Both the position numbers and the translations under genes were made by a program. A stretch of 64,000 nt of DNA from Comamonas composti DSM 21721 (GTDB lineage: Bacteria; Pseudomonadota; Gammaproteobacteria; Burkholderiales; Burkholderiaceae_C), in contig NZ_AUCQ01000003.1 of NCBI RefSeq assembly GCF_000429845.1, positions 230,378 through 294,377 of the forward strand, written 5' to 3'. This document shows, piece after piece, positions 53,735-63,861 of the stretch. The notes beneath the pieces are model-generated. The model was not told where the DNA came from. It worked only from the letters and a program-made list of their open reading frames with translations, and ran no database searches. Within the stretch, counting starts at the first letter, position 1, and every line of letters begins with the position of its first letter.

Positions 53735-55630
53735 TCATGGCATGAGGGCGGCTTTCCTTTTGAGGGCGAGACGAGCCTGCAGGGTCTGTGCAAACCCCGA
53801 AATTCCCTGGGGAAAAAGCAGAACCAGCACCAGCATGATGCCGCCCATGAGGGCACGCCAGTAATCGGTGTGGCGTGCCACGCTGTCGTGCAGCCAGGTG
53901 AAGACCGCTGCACCGGTCACGGGGCCGGCCAGGGTCTGCACGCCGCCCAGCAGCACCATGACCAGGGCATCCACGGATCTGGTCACGGACAGGCCGTCGG
54001 GCGAGATACCGCCCTTGGAGAAGGCAAACAGGCCGCCGGCCAGACCTGCGAAAAGGCCAGCGATCACAAAGCCTGTCCATTGCACCTGGGCAGGGCTCAG
54101 CCCTATGGCCTGGGCGCGCAGGGGCGAGTCGCGCACCGCGCGCAGCGCCTGGCCGAAGGGCGAGAACAGCAGGCGCCGCAGCGTGTAGATGCCGGCTGCG
54201 CAAAGCCCCAGGCTCAGCCAGTAGAAATGCCCGCTCCGGGCCGCCCAGTCCGAGGGCCAGATGCCGGTCAGGCCATTGCTGCCGCCCGTGAAGTCGTCCC
54301 ACTGGAAGACGATGGCCCAGGTGATCTGCGCAAAGGCCAGGGTCAGCATGGTCAGATAAACCCCCGACAGGCGCACGCAGAACCAGCCATAGACCAGAGC
54401 GGCGGCGGCGGCCAGCAAGGGGGCGGCGACGAGCGCAGCCTCCATCGGCCAGCCGAGCAGGCGCACCCCGAGGGCAGCGCCGTAGGCGCCCAGGCCGAAG
54501 TAGGCTGCATGGCCGAACGAGTGCATGCCTGCGGGGCCGACGATGAAGTGCAGGCTGGCAGCAAACAGCGCGGCGATGAAGATGTCGGTGAGCAGTACCA
54601 GGACATAGCTCTCGCCTGCGGCCAGGGGCAGCAGGCCCAGGCCCAACAGCAGGGCCAGCCAGGCGGCGCGCGCGAGCGTTCCCGCAGGAACCAGGGGCGG
54701 CTCGGTCTGGCCGGCGGTGCGGCTCTGGGCCCGTCCCAGAAGCCCCCACGGGCGCCAGACCAGGACCACGGCCATGATCAGGAACTCCACGATCAGTGTC
54801 AGCTTGGAAAACGAAATTTCCATGCCGCCGATCTCCTGCACGCCCAGCCAGATGCAGACAGCCTTGAGCTCGGCCACCAGCAGGGCTGCAACAAAGGCGC
54901 CGGGGATCGACCCCATGCCGCCCACGACCACGACCACAAAGGCAGCGCCGATGCTGAGCATGTCCATTTCGAGGTTTGCGGGCTCGCGCGGCAGTTGCAG
55001 GGCTCCGCCCAGGCCGGCCAGCAGCGTGCCCAGCGCGAACACGGCCGTGAACAGCCAGGCCTGGTTGACGCCGAGCGCACCCACCATTTCGCGGTCCTGG
55101 GTGGCCGCGCGCACCAGCGTGCCCCAGCGTGTGCGGGTGAGCAGCAGGTGCAGTCCCAGCAGCACCAGAGGTCCGATGGCGATGAGCAGCAGGTCGTAGC
55201 TCGGGAACTGGCGCCCGAGCACGCTGACCGAGCCTTCAAAGCCCGTGGCGCGTGGACCGAACAACTCCTCAGGGCCCCAGAGCCACAAGGCCGCATCCTT
55301 GATGACCAGCACCAGCGCAAACGTGGCCAGCAGCTGGAACAGCTCGGGCGAGCGGTAGATGCGGCGCAGCAGCGCGATCTCGGTGAGCGCGCCCAGCAGG
55401 CCGCAGGCCAGGGGCGCAAGCAGCAGGGCCGGCCAAAAGCCCAGTACGGGTGCGAGTTGCTCCACGCTGGAGTAGGCGATGAAGGCCCCCAGCATGTAGA
55501 ACGAGCCGTGGGCGAAGTTGATGGTGCGCGTCACGCCGAAGATCAGCGACAGGCCCACGGACACCAGAAACAGCGAGGATGCGCTGGCCAGGCCGTTGAG
55601 CAACTGCACCACGAGGCCGGAGCCGCTCAT
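53735..55630 (-). CDS. Fused LivH-LivM branched-chain amino-acid-type ABC permease
   Basis: A 631-residue protein carrying both permease halves in one chain. The LivH part (about 1-295) shows SVGLSLIFGVTRTINFAHGSFYMLGAFIAY and GALGVNQAWLFTAVFALG. The LivM part (about 325-625) shows HFIVGPAGMHSFGHAAYFGLGAYGAA and FQWDDFTGGSNGLTGI. Normally these are two genes. Both halves keep their hallmark motifs, so a functional fusion is likely. Its binding protein lies just upstream, but no LivG/LivF ATPase gene is next to it. Confidence 0.9.
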   Translation of the reverse strand: MSGSGLVVQLLNGLASASSLFLVSVGLSLIFGVTRTINFAHGSFYMLGAFIAYSSVEQLAPVLGFWPALLLAPLACGLLGALTEIALLRRIYRSPELFQLLATFALVLVIKDAALWLWGPEELFGPRATGFEGSVSVLGRQFPSYDLLLIAIGPLVLLGLHLLLTRTRWGTLVRAATQDREMVGALGVNQAWLFTAVFALGTLLAGLGGALQLPREPANLEMDMLSIGAAFVVVVVGGMGSIPGAFVAALLVAELKAVCIWLGVQEIGGMEISFSKLTLIVEFLIMAVVLVWRPWGLLGRAQSRTAGQTEPPLVPAGTLARAAWLALLLGLGLLPLAAGESYVLVLLTDIFIAALFAASLHFIVGPAGMHSFGHAAYFGLGAYGAALGVRLLGWPMEAALVAAPLLAAAAALVYGWFCVRLSGVYLTMLTLAFAQITWAIVFQWDDFTGGSNGLTGIWPSDWAARSGHFYWLSLGLCAAGIYTLRRLLFSPFGQALRAVRDSPLRAQAIGLSPAQVQWTGFVIAGLFAGLAGGLFAFSKGGISPDGLSVTRSVDALVMVLLGGVQTLAGPVTGAAVFTWLHDSVARHTDYWRALMGGIMLVLVLLFPQGISGFAQTLQARLALKRKAALMP

Positions 55631-55766
55631 GGCCGCTCCTTCGGGAAGGTGCGGGACGGGGCTGCGGCAACGGCGGCATGCATGAACAGAGTCTTCATGG
55701 CAGGGGGACGGTGGGCGAGCCGGCTCGGGGCCGGCTGCCAGGAAGCACAGGGGGCAGGGCTGATGG

Positions 55767-56996
55767 TTACTGGGCCGAGGCGGGACGCAGCTTTTTCACT
55801 TCGTCGTCGCCGGGCTGAAAGTTCTTGCCGTCGGCATAGTGGTAGTCGACGAGCACGCCGCGCCCCAGCTTCTCGTCGTAGGCGGTTTTGCCTATGTAGG
55901 CACCCATGGTCGATTGCTGATCCTGGGTGCGATAGTGGATGCGCCCGAATGGCGTATCCACCTCCAGCCCCTTGAAGGCCGCGATCAGCTGCTCCGTATC
56001 GGCGCTGCCATTCGTCTTGCGCAAGCCTGCGGCCAGGGACTGGATGGCGTTGTAGCCGACGATGGTGCCCAGGCGCGGATAGTCCTTGAAGCGCTGCTGG
56101 TAGGCCGCCAGAAAGCGCTTGTGCTCGGGCGTGGCGATCGAGTACCAGGGATAGCCGGTCACGGTCCAGCCCAGGGGAGCCTCCTTCTTGAGCGGGTCCA
56201 GGTATTCGGGCTCGGCCGTGAGCAGGCCCACGACGGCGCGCTGCTTGAACAGGCCGCGCGTATTGCCTTCGCGCACGAACTTGCCGAGGTCGGCCGCGAA
56301 CAGCACATTGAAGATCGCATCGGGCTTGGCGTCCTGCAGGGCCTGGACCACGGAGCCTGCATCAACCTTTCCCAGAGGAGGGGCTTGCTCGGCCACGAAC
56401 TCGATGTCGGGCTGCTGCTCCTTCATGAGCTTCTTGAACGTGGCCACGGCCGACTGGCCGTATTCGTAGTTCGGATAGACGATGGCCCAGCGCTTTTTCT
56501 GGAGCTTGACGGCTTCGGGCACCAGCATGGCCACCTGCATGTAGGTGGAAGCGCGCAGGCGGAAGGTGTAGCGGTTGCCCTGCTGCCAGACGATCTTGTC
56601 GGTCAGGGGCTCGGAGGCCAGGAAGAAGCGCTTCTTCTGCTGGGCGTAGTCCGTGAGCGCCAGACCCACATGGGACAGAAAGCTGCCCGTGAGCACGTCG
56701 ATCTTCTCGCGCGTGTAGAGCTCCTCGGCCGCACGCACGGCATCGCCAGGATTGCCGTTGTCATCACGCACCACAAGCTGCAGTTTTTTACCAGCGATAC
56801 CGCCCGAAGCATTGACCTGCTCCACGGCCAGTTCCATGCCCTTTTTATAGGGCTCGAGAAAGGCCGGCTGAGCCTTGTAGCTGTTGATCTCGCCGATCTT
56901 GATCACGCCCTGAGCCCAGGCCGGCGCCGCTGCCACGACGGCCGACATCGAGGCCAGGCGCAGGCTCCAGTGCAGATATCGCAATCCCATCATCAT
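55767..56996 (-). CDS. Periplasmic substrate-binding protein, branched-chain amino-acid type
   Basis: A 409-residue receptor of the LivK/type I fold. A signal peptide ends near AAPAWAQG, then VIKIGEINSYKAQPAFLEPYKKGMELAVEQVNASGGIAGKK follows. The ligand may be an amino acid, amide or aromatic acid rather than leucine. It precedes the fused permease by 136 bp on the same strand and likely delivers to it. Confidence 0.87.
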   Translation of the reverse strand: MMMGLRYLHWSLRLASMSAVVAAAPAWAQGVIKIGEINSYKAQPAFLEPYKKGMELAVEQVNASGGIAGKKLQLVVRDDNGNPGDAVRAAEELYTREKIDVLTGSFLSHVGLALTDYAQQKKRFFLASEPLTDKIVWQQGNRYTFRLRASTYMQVAMLVPEAVKLQKKRWAIVYPNYEYGQSAVATFKKLMKEQQPDIEFVAEQAPPLGKVDAGSVVQALQDAKPDAIFNVLFAADLGKFVREGNTRGLFKQRAVVGLLTAEPEYLDPLKKEAPLGWTVTGYPWYSIATPEHKRFLAAYQQRFKDYPRLGTIVGYNAIQSLAAGLRKTNGSADTEQLIAAFKGLEVDTPFGRIHYRTQDQQSTMGAYIGKTAYDEKLGRGVLVDYHYADGKNFQPGDDEVKKLRPASAQ

Positions 56997-57235
56997 TCTC
57001 CTTATTGCTAATCCATCTCAAGACAAATGCGCGCACTTTACCCTTTGACGACTATTTGCCGGACAATACGGGCCTCGCCCTGTCCGGCCTCGGCTAGCCA
57101 CGGAGCAGCAAGGCCCGTGCCCCCGCGCATTCTTTGTCTTGCCAGCCTCCAAGCCACCACTGGTTTGCAAGCCAGCCTCTTCCTGAGCCGCAATCCGGCA
57201 GGCCCTGCCTGTTTGAATACCTAGTCTTTGCCATC

Positions 57236-58009
57236 ATGAGTGCTTTTCTAGAAGAACGCGTGCTGTCGGTGCACCACTGGACCGATCGTCTTTTCTCCTT
57301 CACCACGACCCGTGATACGGCGCTGCGTTTTTCGAACGGCCACTTCACGATGATCGGTCTCAAGGTCGGTGACAAGAACCTGTTGCGCGCCTATTCGATT
57401 GCAAGCCCCAACTACGAGGAGCATCTGGAGTTCCTGTCGATCAAGGTGCCCGACGGTCCATTGACCTCGCGCCTGCAGAACATCCAGGTCGGCGACACCA
57501 TCATCGTGGGCAAGAAGCCCACGGGCACGCTGCTCATCGACTATCTGCTGCCCGGCAAGAACCTCTACATGATAGGTACGGGAACGGGCCTTGCGCCCTG
57601 GCTGGCCGTGGCGCGCGACCCCGAGACCTATGAGCACTTCGAGAAGGTGGTGGTCGTGCACGGCGTGCGCCAGGTCTCCGAGCTGGCCTACCAGGAGCTG
57701 TTCGAAAAAGAACTGCCGGAGCACGAGTTCCTGGGCGAAATCGTCAAGGACAAGCTGATCTACTATCCCACGGTCACGCGCGAGCCCTTCCGCAACCAGG
57801 GTCGCATCTCCAACCAGATCAATGCCGGCACCTTCCCGCAGAACATCGGCCTGCCCGAGCTCAACCCCGAGACCGACCGCATCATGCTGTGCGGCAGCCC
57901 GGCCATGCTCGGCGAGCTCAAGGAGCTGCTCGAAGCGCGTGGCTTCAAGGAAGGCAACACCACGACGCCAGGCGACTTCGTCGTCGAGCGCGCCTTCGTG
58001 GAAAAGTAA
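57236..58009 (+). CDS. fpr: Ferredoxin-NADP+ reductase
   Basis: A 257-residue flavodoxin/ferredoxin:NADP oxidoreductase. LLRAYSIASPNYEEHLEFLSIKV is the FAD motif, and LYMIGTGTGLAPWLAVARDPETYEHFEKVVVVHG the NADP motif; the C-terminal ERAFVEK is typical of bacterial Fpr (subclass I/II). It supplies electrons to ferredoxin or flavodoxin. The ATG at 57236 begins the conserved domain. An IclR gene follows after 38 bp. Confidence 0.93.
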   Translation: MSAFLEERVLSVHHWTDRLFSFTTTRDTALRFSNGHFTMIGLKVGDKNLLRAYSIASPNYEEHLEFLSIKVPDGPLTSRLQNIQVGDTIIVGKKPTGTLLIDYLLPGKNLYMIGTGTGLAPWLAVARDPETYEHFEKVVVVHGVRQVSELAYQELFEKELPEHEFLGEIVKDKLIYYPTVTREPFRNQGRISNQINAGTFPQNIGLPELNPETDRIMLCGSPAMLGELKELLEARGFKEGNTTTPGDFVVERAFVEK

Positions 58010-58047
58010 GCCAGGCACAGCCCGCACCACAACCTGCTCAGCCGCGC

Positions 58048-58839
58048 ATGCCGCCGCCCAGCACACCTCCAGACGACAGAAGCTTTGTCATCTCTCTTTC
58101 AAGAGGTCTGGAAGTGCTGGGCTGCTTCCGTTCGGGTGACAAATTGTTGGGCAACCAGGAAATCGCCCAGCGCTGCGGCCTGCCCAAGTCCACGGTGTCG
58201 CGCATCACGCATACGCTGACGGCGCTCGGGTATTTGATCCATGTGCCGGAGCAGTCCAAATACCGGCTGGGCACGGCCACGTTGACTCTGGGCAGCTCCA
58301 TGCTCTCGCGCCTGGACGTACGCCGCATCGCCAGGCCCTGGATGCGCAAGCTGGCCACCAGCGTCGGCGCCGAGGTGGCGCTTGCGACGCGCGACCGCCA
58401 GCACATGGTGTATCTGGAGCACTGCCCCAGCCCCAGCTACACCCAGAACAAGCTCGACATGGGCTCGCGCCTGCCGCTGGCGACCTCGGCCATAGGCCGC
58501 GCCTGGCTGGCTGCGAGTCCCGCTGCCGAGCGCCAGCAGGCGCTGGACTACCTGCGCATCCATGCGCCCGACCAATGGCAGTCCGTGCAGGCCCAACTGC
58601 CGCTGTGGCCGTCTCCCGGCAATCTGCCCAAGCCCTGGCTGACCACGTCCATGGGCGAATGGATTGCTGCCACGAATGCCATTGCCCTGGCCTTTTCTCC
58701 GCGCCGGGGCCTGCCGCTCATGGCCATCAGCCTGGGCGGTCCCGAGCGCTACGTCAACGTGGAGACGCTGCGCCACCAGGGCATTCCGGCGCTGCAGCGC
58801 ATGGTGCATTTTCTGCAGCAGGAGATCGACCGGGCGTGA
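58048..58839 (+). CDS. IclR-family transcriptional regulator
   Basis: A 263-residue regulator with the IclR HTH SLSRGLEVLGCFRSGDKLLGNQEIAQRCGLPKSTVSRITHTLTALGYL and effector domain (MGSRLPLATSAIGRAWLA). Targets cannot be read from the context, with fpr upstream and the torF-glnK-amtB operon downstream. The start at 58048 fits the family length. Confidence 0.88.
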   Translation: MPPPSTPPDDRSFVISLSRGLEVLGCFRSGDKLLGNQEIAQRCGLPKSTVSRITHTLTALGYLIHVPEQSKYRLGTATLTLGSSMLSRLDVRRIARPWMRKLATSVGAEVALATRDRQHMVYLEHCPSPSYTQNKLDMGSRLPLATSAIGRAWLAASPAAERQQALDYLRIHAPDQWQSVQAQLPLWPSPGNLPKPWLTTSMGEWIAATNAIALAFSPRRGLPLMAISLGGPERYVNVETLRHQGIPALQRMVHFLQQEIDRA

Positions 58840-58945
58840 CCCGTGTCGCGTTGCGGGTCAGCGCGCATCGTTGCTGGACTTTTGTGCACCGAGAGCCGGA
58901 TGCGTCATGGCGGTGCATGCTTTTCTCCCGCAGGCATGGGTGGGG

Positions 58946-58962
58946 TGCACGCCAATGGTGCA
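58946..58962 (+). promoter_or_regulatory. NtrC binding site (enhancer) upstream of torF-glnK-amtB
   Basis: TGCACGCCAATGGTGCA has perfect TGCAC/GTGCA arms around a 7-bp centre, matching the NtrC consensus TGCACC-N5-GGTGCA at all but one conserved position. It lies 62 bp upstream of the -24 element, a typical enhancer distance. Further half-sites occur at 58885 and 58912. Confidence 0.85.
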
Positions 58963-59024
58963 TCTCGCGCAGATCAGGGGTGTTTTGAGGTCAGGGCAGC
59001 GCGTCGCACGGCCCTGATCTGGGC

Positions 59025-59040
59025 TGGCACGATCCCTGCT
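59025..59040 (+). promoter_or_regulatory. Sigma-54 (RpoN) promoter of torF-glnK-amtB
   Basis: TGGCACGATCCCTGCT matches TGGCACG-N4-TTGCW with one deviation in the -12 box (C for T) and correct GG-GC spacing. It is followed about 12 bp later by the likely start site and 43 bp later by the torF start. Confidence 0.88.
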
Positions 59041-59082
59041 CTACCCGGTTGCGATTCCAACCTAGTCCAACCGGAGAACTTC

Positions 59083-60172
<1,090 letters not shown>

Positions 60173-60198
60173 CGCTCACTCAACTCCCAAGGATTGCC

Positions 60199-61581
60199 AT
60201 GAGAAAAAGTCTTTCAGGGCTTGCGCAAACAAGGGCGCGGGCACTTCCACTCCATGCGATCAGCGACTCGCCCCGGCCGGTCCTGCGCAAGTCGGGCCTG
60301 TTTGCCTCGGGCCTGGGCCTGCTGGCTGGCGCCGCACCGGCCCTGGCGGCCGAGAGCGTGCCCACACTCAATGCCGGCGATACCGCCTGGATGCTGACCT
60401 CGACCATGCTGGTGATCCTGATGATCATCCCGGGGCTGGCGCTGTTCTACGGTGGCCTGGTGCGCGCCAAGAACATGCTGTCCGTGCTGTGCCAGGTGTT
60501 CGTGCTGTTCGCGCTCATCACCTTGCTGTGGGCCATTTATGGCTACTCGCTGGCCTTCGGCGGTGAGGGAAGCTTCTTCGCCGGCTGGGACAAGCTGTTT
60601 CTCCAGGGCATGTCAGCGGGTTCGTTGTCGACAGCCCTGCCGACGATTCCCGAATACGTGTTCGTGGCCTTCCAGGCGACCTTTGCAGCCATTACCGTGA
60701 CCCTGATCGTGGGCGCGTTTGCCGAGCGCATCAAGTTCGCCGCCGTGCTGCTGTTTGCCGTACTCTGGTTCACCTTCAGCTACATCCCCATGGCCCACAT
60801 GGTCTGGGGCGGCGGCCTGCTGGCCAAGGATGGTGCACTGGACTTTGCAGGCGGCACCGTGGTGCACATCAACGCCGGTGTGGCAGGCCTGGTCGGTGCC
60901 TACATGCTGGGCAAGCGCATAGGCTTTGGCAAGGAGGCCCTGCCTCCGCACAGCCTCACGCTGACCATGGTCGGAGCCTCGCTGCTGTGGGTGGGCTGGT
61001 TCGGCTTCAATGCGGGCTCGGCCGGCGCGGCCAACGGCACGGCAGGTCTGGCCTTCATCAACACCATTGTTGCGACCAGCGCCGCGGCTCTGGCCTGGCT
61101 GGGCGCCGAGGTGCTGCACAAGGGCAAGGCCTCCATGCTGGGCGCAGCTTCGGGCGCCGTCGGCGGTCTGGTGGTGATCACGCCGGCCGCAGGCTTTGTG
61201 GGGCCCATGGGCGCCATCGTCATGGGCCTGATTGCCGGTCCCATCTGCCTGTGGGGCGTCTCCGGCCTCAAAAAGCTGCTGGGTGCGGATGATGTCTGCG
61301 ATGTGTTCGGCGTGCATGGCGTGGGCGGGATCCTGGGGGCTGTGCTCACCGGTGTGTTCTGCGCCTCCAGCCTGGGCGGCGTACAGCCCGAGGGCTACCA
61401 GATGGCGCATCAGGTCTGGGTGCAGACCAAGAGCGTGCTGCTGACCATTGCATGGTCGGCCGTGGTGGCCGCCGTGGCCTACAAGCTGTGCGATCTGCTG
61501 GTCGGCCTGCGCGTGAGCGAGGAATCCGAGCGCCAGGGTCTGGACATCACTTCCCATGGGGAGGCCGCGTACTACCGTTGA
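60199..61581 (+). CDS. amtB: Ammonium transporter AmtB
   Basis: A 460-residue channel-like ammonium transporter with about 11 membrane helices. An N-terminal signal-like segment ends at ALAAES, and then NAGDTAWMLTSTMLVILMIIPGLALFYGGLVRAKN is diagnostic. Conserved DFAGGTVVHINAG carries the twin histidines with VFGVHGVGGILGA. It forms one operon with torF and glnK. A strong terminator lies about 37 bp past the stop. Confidence 0.96.
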   Translation: MRKSLSGLAQTRARALPLHAISDSPRPVLRKSGLFASGLGLLAGAAPALAAESVPTLNAGDTAWMLTSTMLVILMIIPGLALFYGGLVRAKNMLSVLCQVFVLFALITLLWAIYGYSLAFGGEGSFFAGWDKLFLQGMSAGSLSTALPTIPEYVFVAFQATFAAITVTLIVGAFAERIKFAAVLLFAVLWFTFSYIPMAHMVWGGGLLAKDGALDFAGGTVVHINAGVAGLVGAYMLGKRIGFGKEALPPHSLTLTMVGASLLWVGWFGFNAGSAGAANGTAGLAFINTIVATSAAALAWLGAEVLHKGKASMLGAASGAVGGLVVITPAAGFVGPMGAIVMGLIAGPICLWGVSGLKKLLGADDVCDVFGVHGVGGILGAVLTGVFCASSLGGVQPEGYQMAHQVWVQTKSVLLTIAWSAVVAAVAYKLCDLLVGLRVSEESERQGLDITSHGEAAYYR

Positions 61582-61618
61582 TCCAAGGGAGCTGCTGCTG
61601 ACGCAGCGCATGGTGGGG

Positions 61619-61649
61619 AGCCCCGGCACCAGGTGCCGGGGCTTTTTTT
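61619..61649 (+). terminator. Intrinsic terminator of torF-glnK-amtB
   Basis: AGCCCCGGCAC and GTGCCGGGGCT form an 11-bp perfect stem with a three-base loop, followed by seven Ts. Confidence 0.93.
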
Positions 61650-61660
61650 ATGCGCGCAAC

Positions 61661-61791
61661 GCCCAGCGCCAAGAAATCGCCCGATTTCGCTCCAACCCTT
61701 GGAGACAGTGTCTTTGCGCGCGGTCTACAGCGTTGCGAATTCCCTCCCGCAAAGACACTGGCGCACCGTGAGGAGATCGTGAACACGCTCT
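61661..61791 (-). repeat. MITE-like element, truncated copy F (inverted)
   Basis: On the minus strand it starts AGAGCGTGTTCACGATCTC and follows the left 130 bases of copies B and C (GCCAGTGTCTTTGCGGG, TTCGCAACGCTGTAGAC, AAGGGTTGGAGCGAAATC) before the match ends near 61661. The right half is missing. It lies after the amtB terminator. Confidence 0.85.
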
Positions 61792-61848
61792 GAGAAAAAT
61801 CACGGCCATTGCAGCAGCTGGCTGTGGCGCAGAGGCTACGATTGGCCC

Positions 61849-62967
61849 ATGGACATCACCCACAGCGCACTTCGACAAACCGTGGAACGCGTGCATACGG
61901 CCGTGGCCGAGCGCAGGCCTTTGCGTCTGCGCGGCGGCGGCACCAAGGACTTCTACCGGGCGGGCCCGGACGGCGAACTGCTGGATACGCGCGCGCTCGC
62001 AGGCCTGATCAGCTACGAGCCCAGCGAGCTGGTCGTGACCGCACGCGCCGGCATGGACCTGGCCGAGCTCCAGGTCTTGCTGGCCGGCCAGCGGCAGTGC
62101 CTGGCCTTCGAGCCCCCGCACTATGGGCCTGGCGCCACCGTGGGCGGCATGGTGGCCGCGGGCCTGTCGGGGCCGGCCCGCGCAAGCGCCGGGGCGGTGC
62201 GCGATTTCGTGCTCGGGCTGGAGCTGCTCAACGGCCAGGGCGAGCTGCTGCGCTATGGCGGCCAGGTCATGAAGAACGTGGCCGGCTATGACGTCTCCCG
62301 TCTCATGGTGGGTGCCTGGGGCACGCTGGGCCTGATCACCGAGGTCAGCCTCAAGGTCCTGCCCCTGGCGCCGGCCGAGGCCACGCTGCGTTTTGACTGC
62401 GATCAGCAGCAGGCACTGGACTGGCTCAACGCCTGGGGCGGCCAGCCCCTGCCCTTGAATGCGAGCCGCTGGCAGCACGAAGCGGGCCGCGGCGGGCACC
62501 TGTACCTGCGCTTGCGCGGTGCCCAGGCGGCCGTGTACGCTGCCTGCGAGCGCCTGGGCGGCGAGCGGCTCGAAGGCGTGGAGGCCGATTGGCTGGCCTG
62601 CCGCGACCAGCTCCTGCCCTGGTTTGCGCGGCGCGCGCCAGGCCATGCGCTGTGGCGCCTGTCCCTGCCCCAGACCGCGCCTGCGCTGCTTCTGCCCGAG
62701 GGCTGCGAGGGGCCGCTGATCGAATGGCATGGCGGCCTGCGCTGGGTCCAGGCACCGCCGCAGCTGGGCGGGCAACTGCGCCAGATGGCGCAGGATCTCG
62801 GTGGAAATGCTATCTGTTTCAGAGCTGCTAGCGAAGGTGCAGCAAGCGATACAGGCGGTTTTGATGCATATTCCGGCTCTGCACTGGCACTCTTGCATGC
62901 AAGACTCAAGAAGGCCTTCGACCCTCATGGGATCTTCAATCCCGGCCGCATGAGCCAGACCTGGTAG
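61849..62967 (+). CDS. glcE: Glycolate oxidase FAD-binding subunit GlcE
   Basis: A 372-residue flavoprotein subunit of the glycolate oxidase complex, which oxidises glycolate to glyoxylate with electrons passing to quinone. LRGGGTKDFYR is the FAD-binding loop, and FEPPHYGPGATVGGMVAAGLSGPARAS plus MKNVAGYDVSRLMVGAWGTLGLI match GlcE. The usual glcD is not immediately upstream (amtB is), so GlcD must be encoded elsewhere. The segment at about residues 320-341 (RAASEGAASDTGG) looks like an in-frame repeat insertion. Confidence 0.9.
   Translation: MDITHSALRQTVERVHTAVAERRPLRLRGGGTKDFYRAGPDGELLDTRALAGLISYEPSELVVTARAGMDLAELQVLLAGQRQCLAFEPPHYGPGATVGGMVAAGLSGPARASAGAVRDFVLGLELLNGQGELLRYGGQVMKNVAGYDVSRLMVGAWGTLGLITEVSLKVLPLAPAEATLRFDCDQQQALDWLNAWGGQPLPLNASRWQHEAGRGGHLYLRLRGAQAAVYAACERLGGERLEGVEADWLACRDQLLPWFARRAPGHALWRLSLPQTAPALLLPEGCEGPLIEWHGGLRWVQAPPQLGGQLRQMAQDLGGNAICFRAASEGAASDTGGFDAYSGSALALLHARLKKAFDPHGIFNPGRMSQTW
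62808..62870. repeat. AGCTGCTAGCGC-type repeat inside glcE
   Basis: TGTTTCAGAGCTGCTAGCGA and the opposite-strand ATCAAAACCGCCTGTATCGC form degenerate inverted arms like those at 66-155. The frame is maintained, coding RAASEGAASDTGG, a stretch not typical of the family. Confidence 0.4.
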
Positions 62968-62976
62968 GCCAAGCCC

Positions 62977-63744
62977 ATGAATCAACTGCACCTGTTGACC
63001 GACAGGCATAGAACCAAGGCCAGCAACCGCGCCCTGGGCCTGCTGCTGGCCTTCAATGCCGGGGCCGTGAACGCCGGGGGCTTTTTGCTCGTGGGCTCAT
63101 ATACCTCGCACATGACGGGCTTTGTCTCGCTGCTGGCCGACAACCTGGTGCTCGGCAATACGGCCCTGGTGCTCAGCGCCATCGGTGCCCTGCTGGCCTT
63201 CATGAGCGGCGCGGCCGTGACGGCGATGCTGGTCAACTGGGCGCGGCACCGCCAACTGCGCAGCAGCTATGCCCTGCCCTTGCTGGTCGAGGCCTTGCTG
63301 ATGCTGGTGTTCGGCATGCTGGGCGCGGCCATGCTGACCTGGCCCACGCCGTTTGCCGTGCCCCTGGCCGTGCTGCTGCTGTCCTTCATCATGGGCTTGC
63401 AGAACGCGACCGTGACCAAGATGTCCTCTTCCCAGATACGCACCACCCACATGACGGGCGTGATCACCGACCTGGGCATGGAGCTGGGTCGCGCGCTCTA
63501 CTGGAACCGTACGGGCGATCCGCCCGAGCACCGGGTGCGCGCCAACCTGGAACGCCTGCGGCTTTTTGCGGGCCTGCTGCTGATGTTTCTGCTCGGCGGG
63601 ATTGGCGGCGCTGCGGGCTTCAAGCATCTGGGCTTTGTCTTCGTTTTGCCGCTGGCCGTGATTCTGTGCGTGCTGTCGCTGCCGCCGCTGTGGGCCGACC
63701 GGGCAAGGCTGCCCGAGAAGATCAGGCGCCATCTGCCGTCATGA
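62977..63744 (+). CDS. YoaK/DUF1275 family membrane protein
   Basis: A 255-residue protein with about six membrane segments. AVNAGGFLLVGSYTSHMTGFVSLLADNLVLG and MSSSQIRTTHMTGVITDLGMELGRALYW are DUF1275 signatures. Function is unknown, though transport has been suggested. It stands between glcE (9-bp gap) and glcF, so a role in glycolate uptake or complex assembly is possible but unproven. Confidence 0.87.
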   Translation: MNQLHLLTDRHRTKASNRALGLLLAFNAGAVNAGGFLLVGSYTSHMTGFVSLLADNLVLGNTALVLSAIGALLAFMSGAAVTAMLVNWARHRQLRSSYALPLLVEALLMLVFGMLGAAMLTWPTPFAVPLAVLLLSFIMGLQNATVTKMSSSQIRTTHMTGVITDLGMELGRALYWNRTGDPPEHRVRANLERLRLFAGLLLMFLLGGIGGAAGFKHLGFVFVLPLAVILCVLSLPPLWADRARLPEKIRRHLPS

Positions 63745-63861
63745 AGCACTGCGTGAGCCGCTGCGCGCCAGCCTGGCGAGCAAGGCCGGTCGTGCGTGCT
63801 GTCCCTGAGCAGGGCGGCGCCGGTTTCATGCAAGATGAGGCGTCTCGCCAAGGATGATCAG

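Noticed and set aside
53870..55975. 701-codon plus-strand frame opposite the fused permease
   Set aside because: Glutamine/histidine/glycine-rich shadow of a well-conserved permease; no start signal or domain.
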